DNA of 16,528 nt from an uncultured Muribaculaceae bacterium (lineage in GTDB: Bacteria > Bacteroidota > Bacteroidia > Bacteroidales > Muribaculaceae): positions 1-16,528 of the forward strand of contig CAJLLX010000039.1 in NCBI GenBank assembly GCA_905207535.1, in the 5' to 3' direction. The notes beneath the pieces were generated by a model that was given only the letters and a program-made list of their open reading frames with translations, had not been told where the DNA came from and did not search any database. Shown here in pieces: positions 6,678 to 12,343 of this stretch; position 1 is the first letter of the stretch, and each line of letters opens with the position of its first letter. The position numbers and the translations under genes were made by a program.

Positions 6678-8348
6678 ATGAAAAAACTTTTACTCCTCTT
6701 CATCAGTGTGCTCTGCCTCGGCCTAAGCTCCTACGCCGAGACAGTATCATTTGCCTCAGGGGCACTCCCAACCGGATGGTCCGGCGAGAAGGTCCAACAA
6801 GCGACGAGTTCGCGTCCTGATCCTGTAAAAACTCCGCTTCAGATACTCGGAGGCGGTTACATTCAATCTCCGGAATATAAGAATGTCAGCAGCATAAAAG
6901 TATCGCTAAATAGAACTACAAAAGCAACAACGCTCACCATTGCCCAAAGTACCAATAAAGGTGATACATGGTCTACATGGTCTACAATCAAAACTATAGC
7001 GAAGTTAGATTGCGACCCCGAAGGATGGAAGGAATTTGACGTAGCGACTACAGGTGACACCTCCAACGGCGTAATGTTCAAACTTTCTGCTGCAGATAAC
7101 TCCTACTATATCTCCAGCTTTGAATATACCACCGGTGGCGGCTCTGAGTCCGGCGACAAGAAAGTACCTGCAACCCCGGTAATCAAATTTGACGATGTCA
7201 CCACAAGCGAGGATGGCGAATATACCGTAGTGCCCGGCACAAAGGTATCTGTGTCCTCAACAGGCGCTACATATATCATCGTAACAAGCACACTGGACGG
7301 CGAACAGATACTTGAAGGCGAGAGCACCACAATCACTGTCAACGAGAGCGACATGTATGAGTTCTACGGCATGAACGACGAAGGAGAATCGGCTCACGTG
7401 ATTATTGACTTTACCGCAAAAGGCAGCGGCATTGTTTACTCGCTTGTAACGAGCGCGAGCGACCTTGTGGCCGGTGAGACTTACACCATCGGATGCGCAA
7501 GCAAAGGTACTGTGATGAGCACTGCTGCGCAAACTAATTACCGCGATTATGTATCGGCAGAATTGGGAAAGGGCTCGTTTGAAATCACACCCGACATGCT
7601 CGCGCTGACACTTGAACAGGATGGCAATGGCTGGAAGATTAAGACACAGAACTACACCGATCCCAACGGATACTTTAATGCCGTAGATGAAAGCGAAAAG
7701 AAAAAGAACCTTCTCATAGACGTCGAGACCGGAGCAAAATGGGCGATTGAGATTGGCGAAGATGAGAGCCACAATGCCACCATCTCTACACCTGACTTCA
7801 CAAATACCCGCTATATCTACTGGAATCCCTCCAGCCCCCGCTTCTCCGCATATCTGAAACCGCAGACTGAGGTGCAGCTGTATCGCGAGACGGTGGTGGC
7901 TCCGACAATTGAGGTGGATGGTAAGAAAATCAGCACTGTAGGCAGCGTGGATGTAAAGGCCGGATCGCTGATCCACATCATCGGACATGAGGCCAACGAG
8001 CTCTACTATATCCACACCTACACCACTACCGCCAACCGCGCTCCCGTGGCCAACACCGATGGATGGACCAAGCACGACAGCAATATCTATGAGTATACCG
8101 TGCCGGCCGACTTCGCCACCAAGCATATCACCATCACCGCCAAGGGCGTGAAAAATGGCAAGGAGAGCGCTCCTGTAAGCATCACGCTGCACAACGGCAG
8201 CACCACCGGCATCGAGGGCGTGGAGAGCGCCGAGAACGATGCCGAGGTAGAATGGTTCACCATCACAGGTGTGCGCGTACAGCAGCCCGCCGAGGGTGGC
8301 CTCTATATCCGCCGTCAGGGTTCGGAGGTATCGAAAGTAAGATTCTGA
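6678..8348 (+). CDS. Large secreted multidomain beta-sandwich protein, function unknown
   Basis: The protein has 556 residues with a clear signal peptide (MKKLLLLFISVLCLGLSSYA, cut before ETV). The mature chain looks all-beta and modular. An N-terminal sandwich-like module spans about 22-155 (FASGALPTGWSG to YYISSFEYTTGGG). A Gly/Ser linker leads to an Ig/chitobiase-C-terminal-like module (PATPVIKFDD to HVIIDFTAKG). A third module starts with YSLVTSASDLVAGETYTIGC and ends near TEVQLYRE. A second Ig-like module follows (APTIEVDGKKISTVGSVDVK). The last 31 residues (WFTITGVRVQQPAEGGLYIR, then RQGSEVSKVRF) resemble the short terminal tail of Bacteroidales secreted proteins. No catalytic motif is seen, so adhesion or glycan binding is inferred. 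The first two thirds of the gene are visibly richer in A/T codons than the last third and its neighbours. It is monocistronic, with its own promoter and terminator. Confidence 0.85.
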   Translation: MKKLLLLFISVLCLGLSSYAETVSFASGALPTGWSGEKVQQATSSRPDPVKTPLQILGGGYIQSPEYKNVSSIKVSLNRTTKATTLTIAQSTNKGDTWSTWSTIKTIAKLDCDPEGWKEFDVATTGDTSNGVMFKLSAADNSYYISSFEYTTGGGSESGDKKVPATPVIKFDDVTTSEDGEYTVVPGTKVSVSSTGATYIIVTSTLDGEQILEGESTTITVNESDMYEFYGMNDEGESAHVIIDFTAKGSGIVYSLVTSASDLVAGETYTIGCASKGTVMSTAAQTNYRDYVSAELGKGSFEITPDMLALTLEQDGNGWKIKTQNYTDPNGYFNAVDESEKKKNLLIDVETGAKWAIEIGEDESHNATISTPDFTNTRYIYWNPSSPRFSAYLKPQTEVQLYRETVVAPTIEVDGKKISTVGSVDVKAGSLIHIIGHEANELYYIHTYTTTANRAPVANTDGWTKHDSNIYEYTVPADFATKHITITAKGVKNGKESAPVSITLHNGSTTGIEGVESAENDAEVEWFTITGVRVQQPAEGGLYIRRQGSEVSKVRF

Positions 8349-8359
8349 AACAACATCGT

Positions 8360-8404
8360 CCGGGAGGGCGCAAGCGTCGGCACTGACAGCTTGCACCCCC
8401 TCGG
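8360..8404 (+). repeat. Imperfect 14-bp hairpin just after the secreted-protein stop
   Basis: CCGGG-A-GGG-C-GCAAGC pairs with GCTTGC-A-CCC-C-CTCGG, with two mismatches. It begins 12 nt after the TGA and has no T tract. It may protect the mRNA 3' end together with the terminator at 8477. Confidence 0.5.
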
Positions 8405-8476
8405 GAGATACACATACGAGCGGCGCGCCGCAGCGGGTTTTACCTGAGTAGTTTACCCCGCAGGTGCGTGCGCAAT

Positions 8477-8556
8477 GCTCCCGGCAGCGGGAGGAGGATG
8501 CGTGTAGGACCTGAAATGGGCGCCATCCTCCCGCTGCCGGGAGCCTCGTATTTTTT
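8477..8556 (+). terminator. Large terminator hairpin of the secreted-protein gene
   Basis: GCTCCCGGCAGCGGGAGGA (from 8477) pairs with its reverse complement ending at 8544. The left arm has a 3-nt GGA bulge, and the loop is about 25 nt. T6 follows at 8551-8556. The long loop is unusual but the arm complementarity and T tract are clear. Confidence 0.75.
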
Positions 8557-8603
8557 AGATAGTATAATAGGCCTGATAGGCAGGGCTACACCAACGCTAC
8601 AAT

Positions 8604-9233
8604 TTACGACCTCACGGCGCGGGTGTAGAAGGCGGAGGGAAGGGTGTTGTAGGGAGGGAGAGTGTTGCTTATGATGTTGGCGATAAGATAGTCGCGGACC
8701 TTGCTATTGATGCGCTTGGCAGCGCTTCTGGATAGACTCTGCACATGGATGCCGTCGGCAGTGAATACGCGGATGGAGATGTGCCAGAAATTGTATTTCA
8801 CCGGTGTATGGAGCACCACGAAATGATATTTGGCGCCGGAATTGTCGGTGAGATTATCGGGAAACTCTTTGAGCACACTGTCGACAGGGATATAATAGGC
8901 AAAGCGGTGCATTTTGAAATATTCTCCCTCGGCCGGATGGCTCACGGCGCCATCGGCGGTGTGCCAGTCGGGATTCTCCACCCCTTTTACTATGCCATAA
9001 TCCACATCAGAGGGCTTGAAAACGCCCAGGAGATTGTTGGAGAGGTCGTCCAATCGGCCCGAGGGGATTTTTATGCAAGAGGGATCGAGCGTAGTGCTCC
9101 CCTCGGCGATGAATTTGGGCTCATCGCCTTCGTAATGGCGCACGAGGCAGAGGCCCCGCTCCTCGGCAAGGACCTCAGGCTCAATCTCGGCATAGCCTGC
9201 ACGGGGCAGAAGTCTATCGGGATACCCCTGCAT
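8604..9233 (-). CDS. Hypothetical protein, third gene of the TIGR04255-like module
   Basis: I do not recognise this family. The start is placed at the ATG at 9233, giving 209 residues. An AGGAGG sequence ends 3 nt before it (CAGGAGGAGAATG), and the stretch further upstream in this frame lies inside the preceding gene and looks like a shadow (Arg/Ser-rich). This start overlaps the preceding gene by 20 nt, which suggests translational coupling. The protein has no signal peptide or membrane segment. It is of mixed composition, with stretches such as FKMHRFAYYIPVDSVLKEFP, YHFVVLHTPVKYNFWHISIR and a basic-then-hydrophobic C-terminal region (SAAKRINSKVRDYLIANIIS). It is the last gene of the operon, and I see no strong minus-strand terminator within 100 nt after it. 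Confidence 0.75.
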   Translation of the reverse strand: MQGYPDRLLPRAGYAEIEPEVLAEERGLCLVRHYEGDEPKFIAEGSTTLDPSCIKIPSGRLDDLSNNLLGVFKPSDVDYGIVKGVENPDWHTADGAVSHPAEGEYFKMHRFAYYIPVDSVLKEFPDNLTDNSGAKYHFVVLHTPVKYNFWHISIRVFTADGIHVQSLSRSAAKRINSKVRDYLIANIISNTLPPYNTLPSAFYTRAVRS

Positions 9234-9729
9234 TCTCCTCCTGAAGAACTTGGTAAAAAAAGCGGACAGCTTGCTCCACATCTCCGTCAAAGGAATAATA
9301 GCGGTCATGGAGCGACACGTTGACCTGCGCGACATCTCCCTCACCGTCGAAAAACAGATTATAAAACACTTTGATGCCTCCGCGCTCGAAGTAGCTGAGG
9401 ATGCACTCGTCGTCGACGACAGCCTTCAGCGCAGTGTGCTCGGCTGCGAACCCCTTCATAGCATCTTCAATCTCCTTGAGCGCCTTCCGGAACTCGGCAT
9501 AAGAGACCTTGATAATGCTCTGATTTTCCTGAAACAGGCTCAAAAAAGAGGTAAAATCTTTAATAAGCCTATTTTCGGAGCGGCTTTCGCGAAGCACCTC
9601 AACGGTGGTCCTGTAGCTGCGCGGCTTATAATTGAAAAGCCGCGACGAGGCTGCAGAAGAAGCGAAGCAAAAGTCATTAGCCGAGATATAATCGTCGACA
9701 TCAACCGGACATGCAGCTGCGAGTGCCAT
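9214..9729 (-). CDS. Hypothetical protein, second gene of the TIGR04255-like module
   Basis: The protein has 171 residues and no recognised family. The ATG at 9729 lies 2 nt after the stop of the TIGR04255-like gene, so the two are almost certainly cotranscribed. There is no real signal peptide (MALAAACPVDVDDYISANDF is too polar after residue 8). The middle is helical and charged (FRKALKEIEDAMKGFAAEHT). The C-terminal half is rich in Tyr/Phe and looks beta-alpha (GGIKVFYNLFFDG, QVNVSLHDRYYSFDGD, VRFFYQVLQ). Its 3' end overlaps the next gene by 20 nt. The tight packing suggests that the three proteins act together or form a complex, but nothing in the sequence names a reaction. Confidence 0.75.
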   Translation of the reverse strand: MALAAACPVDVDDYISANDFCFASSAASSRLFNYKPRSYRTTVEVLRESRSENRLIKDFTSFLSLFQENQSIIKVSYAEFRKALKEIEDAMKGFAAEHTALKAVVDDECILSYFERGGIKVFYNLFFDGEGDVAQVNVSLHDRYYSFDGDVEQAVRFFYQVLQEENAGVSR

Positions 9730-9731
9730 GG

Positions 9732-10475
9732 TCAGTAAACAGGTTTAAGCGATTGGAGGAAATCGGGTTGCAGGAGCTCGAAAAAGCACTTTTTTTCGAG
9801 ACGGTGTGCCGTGGCAAGAGCCCGGAGGGCAGCCGGGGCATTGCGGTCGCCTTCGACGTTCCTGTAGACCGTGACGTCGAAAAGTGAGGCAAGATGCTCG
9901 TCGCTGCCGTCGCTGTTGCGCCGTGGGAGCATCGACGAGACGGCTACAAAAGCCCTGGCGCCATCGTCATTGCGGGTGAAAGTCACCTCCTGCGGCACAA
10001 AGCCGGAAGCATCGGCCACACTGAGCTGAGGCTTGATATGCTGCAGCACATCCACCTCGGGATATTCGCTGATGTAGCGCACCATGGCGCGGTCGAAAGC
10101 CCCGGCCACGCCGGCATTGGAGAGTATGGCAAGCACCCGCTCTATCTGAGCGGCATATTGATCCCAGCCTCCATAGTGCCCCGCCATGTAATTGAAAGAC
10201 ACCGTATTACCTTCAATAAGCACACGGATCGAGAGATCGAGATTGGCAAACATGCTCACCTCGGGCAGCTCGGCATCAACGACAGGCTCCGCATCGGTAG
10301 CGGCGTCGGCCGGTTTGTCGCGACGAATGGGAATGTAGGTGTACCCCTCCTCTTTTAGAGGAGGCATGAGCAGACCGGGCCACAGCGCCGAATTAGAATC
10401 GTCGGAGGGCACGAATCGCACCGCCGCTATGGTTTCCACCAGGTGGTCGTTTTCAATTTTTTTTGGCAGATCCAT
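9732..10475 (-). CDS. TIGR04255-like family protein, first gene of a three-gene module
   Basis: The protein has 247 residues and is cytoplasmic by absence of a signal. The opening (LPKKIENDHLVETIAAVRFV) follows the pattern I remember for the TIGR04255 family, a sporadically distributed group of unknown function: a Leu-Pro-Lys start, then hydrophobic-hydrophobic-Glu and an R-F strand. Further family-like points are WPGLL, a YTYIPIR-like strand and the VTVYRNVEGD to AHRLEKKCFFELL C-terminal part, in which the helix near the end is typical. The assignment rests on memory of the pattern and not on a search. Codons 4-7 contain an A8 run that could slip. The gene stands 151 nt downstream of the recA stop, with a REP/MITE-like element between them, and 2 nt before the next gene. 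Confidence 0.7.
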   Translation of the reverse strand: MDLPKKIENDHLVETIAAVRFVPSDDSNSALWPGLLMPPLKEEGYTYIPIRRDKPADAATDAEPVVDAELPEVSMFANLDLSIRVLIEGNTVSFNYMAGHYGGWDQYAAQIERVLAILSNAGVAGAFDRAMVRYISEYPEVDVLQHIKPQLSVADASGFVPQEVTFTRNDDGARAFVAVSSMLPRRNSDGSDEHLASLFDVTVYRNVEGDRNAPAALRALATAHRLEKKCFFELLQPDFLQSLKPVY

Positions 10476-10518
10476 GATGTAGCTTTATTGAAAAATAAAT
10501 GATTTTGTTACCCGGTCG

Positions 10519-10612
10519 CACCAAGGCGCGCCCCTACTGTGTGATCCCGCAAATGATACCCGGACAATGCGAATGATCCCGCCACGATGTAGGGACGCAC
10601 CATGGTGCGTCC
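10519..10612. repeat. REP/MITE-like imperfect inverted repeat between recA and the TIGR04255-like module
   Basis: CACCAAGGCGCGCCCCTAC at 10519-10537 matches, at 16 of 19 positions, the reverse complement of 10589-10607 (CACCATGGTGCGTCCCTAC). The right arm is itself part of a perfect 20-bp palindrome, GGACGCACCATGGTGCGTCC, at 10593-10612. The 51 nt between the arms contain ATCCCGC twice. Such GTAGGGACGCACC palindromes occur as dispersed repeats in several bacterial genomes, as I recall. Confidence 0.7.
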
Positions 10613-10626
10613 TTGCGGGGGGCCGA

Positions 10627-11862
10627 TCAGATGTTTTCGTCGAGGGTGAAGTCGTCGTCGAGGTCGTCGTCGAAGTCGGCATCGAAGTCGAGGGTCTCCT
10701 GGCCGTCGCCCTTGGAGGCGCGCGATTTGGCGGCTTTCTCGGGAGCGGGCTGTGCGGCCTCGGCGGCGGTGGACTCTTCGTCGGAGTCGGAGGAGGTGGT
10801 CACGGGGTGGTCGGAGCCGCGGAGGGCTTCCATGATGCGTGCCTCGAGCTCGTCGGCGAGCTCGGGATTGTCGGCGATGACGGCCTTGGCGGCGTCGCGG
10901 CCCTGGGCGAGTTTCTGGTCGTTGTAGCTGAACCACGAGCCGCTCTTCTTGATGATGCCGTTGTCTACGCCGAGGTCGAGGATCTCGCCCGAACGCGAGA
11001 TACCTTCGCCAAACATGAGGTCGAACTCGCAGCGCTTGAAGGGGGGCGCCACCTTGTTTTTCACCACTTTCACCTTGGCGCGCTTGCCGAAGACATCCTC
11101 GCCATCCTTGATCGACTGTCCGGGACGGATGTCGATGCGCACGGAGGCGTAAAACTTGAGGGCGTTGCCGCCGGTGGTGGTTTCGGAGGGACCGAACATC
11201 ACTCCGATCTTCTCGCGGAGCTGGTTGATGAAGATGCACACGGTGTTGGTGCGCGAGATGGTGCCGGTGAGCTTGCGCATGGCCTGCGACATGAGGCGTG
11301 CCTGAAGGCCCACGTTGCGGTCGCCCATGTCGCCTTCTATCTCGCTCTTGGGGGTGAGAGCGGCTACGGAGTCGACCACGAGGATGTCGATTGCGGCCGA
11401 GCGGATGAGCTGGTCGGCGATCTCCAGGGCCTGCTCGCCGTTGTCGGGCTGCGAGATGAGCAGATTGTTGACATCCACTCCGAGGGCCTCGGCATAGAAG
11501 CGGTCGAAGGCGTGCTCGGCGTCGATGATGGCGGCGGTGCCTCCGCGCTTCTGCGACTCGGCAATGGCGTGGAGGGCCAGAGTGGTCTTACCCGACGACT
11601 CCGGGCCGTAGATCTCTATGATACGTCCCTTGGGGTATCCGCCTACGCCGAGGGCGTAGTTGAGGCCGATAGAGCCGGAGGGGATCACCTCCACCTTCTC
11701 CACGTTCTCGTCGCCGAGCTTCATGATGGCTCCGCGGCCATAGTTTTTCTCGATATTTCCAAGCGCCTGGGCCAGCGCGTTGGCCTTGGCAGTGGCGGGA
11801 TCGACGGCTTTATCGACTTTTTTTATCGCGGGTTTCTTCCCTTTGGGTGCTTTAGCTTCCAT
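10627..11862 (-). CDS. recA: Recombinase RecA
   Basis: RecA binds single-stranded DNA, drives strand exchange in recombinational repair and triggers LexA-type cleavage where present. At 411 residues it is longer than the roughly 350 of E. coli. Residues 1-20 form a Lys-rich extension (MEAKAPKGKKPAIKKVDKAV). The core has Walker A GPESSGKT at 86-93, the DAEHAF block, Walker B with ILVVDSVAAL, loop L1 with PKSEIEGDMGD, and loop L2 through INQLREKIGVMFGPSETTTG, followed by GGNALKFYASVR. The C-terminal domain is followed by a Ser/Ala/Glu linker. The tail (ETLDFDADFDDDLDDDFTLD, then ENI) has 10 Asp in 23 residues and is encoded by GTC-rich low-complexity DNA. The ATG at 11862 follows the -7 box by about 33 nt. 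No residue of the catalytic core appears missing. Confidence 0.98.
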   Translation of the reverse strand: MEAKAPKGKKPAIKKVDKAVDPATAKANALAQALGNIEKNYGRGAIMKLGDENVEKVEVIPSGSIGLNYALGVGGYPKGRIIEIYGPESSGKTTLALHAIAESQKRGGTAAIIDAEHAFDRFYAEALGVDVNNLLISQPDNGEQALEIADQLIRSAAIDILVVDSVAALTPKSEIEGDMGDRNVGLQARLMSQAMRKLTGTISRTNTVCIFINQLREKIGVMFGPSETTTGGNALKFYASVRIDIRPGQSIKDGEDVFGKRAKVKVVKNKVAPPFKRCEFDLMFGEGISRSGEILDLGVDNGIIKKSGSWFSYNDQKLAQGRDAAKAVIADNPELADELEARIMEALRGSDHPVTTSSDSDEESTAAEAAQPAPEKAAKSRASKGDGQETLDFDADFDDDLDDDFTLDENI

Positions 11863-11895
11863 ATGTATATTCCTGTTTTATATTGTTTTCTGATG

Positions 11896-11923
11896 CAAAG
11901 GTAGACAGACACCGGGCAACAAA
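11896..11923 (-). promoter_or_regulatory. recA promoter
   Basis: Minus-strand TACCTTTG at 11903-11896 is an exact TAnnTTTG -7 box. TTTG at 11923-11920 lies only 16 nt upstream of it, shorter than the usual 19-21, so the -33 contact may be weak. The predicted leader is about 25-30 nt. Confidence 0.6.
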
Positions 11924-12054
11924 GATGCACACCTCGGTTAAAAAGGCGCAACATTTTGCGATGTCACATACAAATGTAAGAAAATTTCCGATTAAGGTCA
12001 AAGCCCCATGCGCAAATAAACGCAAAAATATGATTCAGCGGGGCGAAAAGGCAT

Positions 12055-12090
12055 AAAAAAACGAGAAATTGCCGTCACGGAAACTTCTCG
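12055..12090 (-). terminator. Minus-strand rho-independent terminator upstream of recA
   Basis: Read on the minus strand, a 12-bp stem with one mismatch (CGAGAAGTTTCCG with CGGCAATTTCTCG, TGA loop) is followed by seven T at 12061-12055. It ends either the HTCS transcript, about 250 nt after its stop, or a separate short transcript that starts near 12145. Confidence 0.85.
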
Positions 12091-12149
12091 CTAAATAATA
12101 AACCAATCATTATCACATTTCTTGCAATGGAAAAAGTAATTTTGCTATG
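12055..12149 (-). ncRNA. Candidate small RNA or leader transcript
   Basis: A minus-strand TTTTTG (12178-12173) and TA-rich -7-like sequences (12157-12144) precede the terminator at 12055-12090 by a distance that would give an RNA of roughly 90 nt. Inside is an 11-codon frame, MIGLLFSEKFP (12110-12075), whose stop lies within the terminator hairpin, an arrangement typical of attenuators. The -7 box does not match TAnnTTTG well, so the call is tentative. Confidence 0.3.
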
Positions 12150-12231
12150 TACTATTAGAACACAGCCCGCCACAAAAAGTTTAAGCCCCCCAAATTTTTT
12201 TTCAATTTTTTCAAAAAATGCGTGCGAGACA

Positions 12232-12343
12232 GCATTTGTGGAATCCCGGCAACAAGGGATAACGCTTCACAGAAGGCTCGCGGCATCCTCCACCAACTGC
12301 CTGTGATGGCATTTGTGGAAAATCCCGGATTATCCCGTTGTTG
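12232..12343. repeat. Direct and inverted repeats adjoining the HTCS stop
   Basis: GCATTTGTGGAATCCCGG at 12232-12249 recurs with two extra A at 12309-12328. CAACAAGGGATAA at 12250-12262 is the inverse, with one base missing, of TTATCCCGTTGTTG at 12330-12343. Each direct-repeat copy is thus followed by an arm of the inverted repeat. The outer arm touches the HTCS stop codon. Confidence 0.65.

Larger units (their letters stand above)
11863..12343. other. 481-bp intergenic region between the HTCS gene and recA
   Basis: No protein gene of normal length is supported. On the minus strand, in reading direction, it holds: a direct/inverted repeat set just after the HTCS stop (12232-12343), an AT-rich block with T8 and T6 runs, a possible promoter (12144-12178), a short reading frame (12075-12110), a strong terminator (12055-12090), a small inverted repeat CGCAACATTTTGCG (11947-11960) and the recA promoter. 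Confidence 0.6.

Noticed and set aside
7257..8396. 379-codon minus-strand frame opposite the 6678 gene
   Set aside because: The plus frame has signal peptide, promoter, terminator and secreted-protein tail; the antisense frame shows no domain.
9234..9344. Longer start for the last gene of the TIGR04255-like module
   Set aside because: The extra 37 residues lie inside the preceding gene and are Arg/Ser-rich; the ATG at 9233 has an AGGAGG just upstream.
10567..11904. 445-codon plus-strand frame opposite recA
   Set aside because: Antisense shadow of an unmistakable recA.
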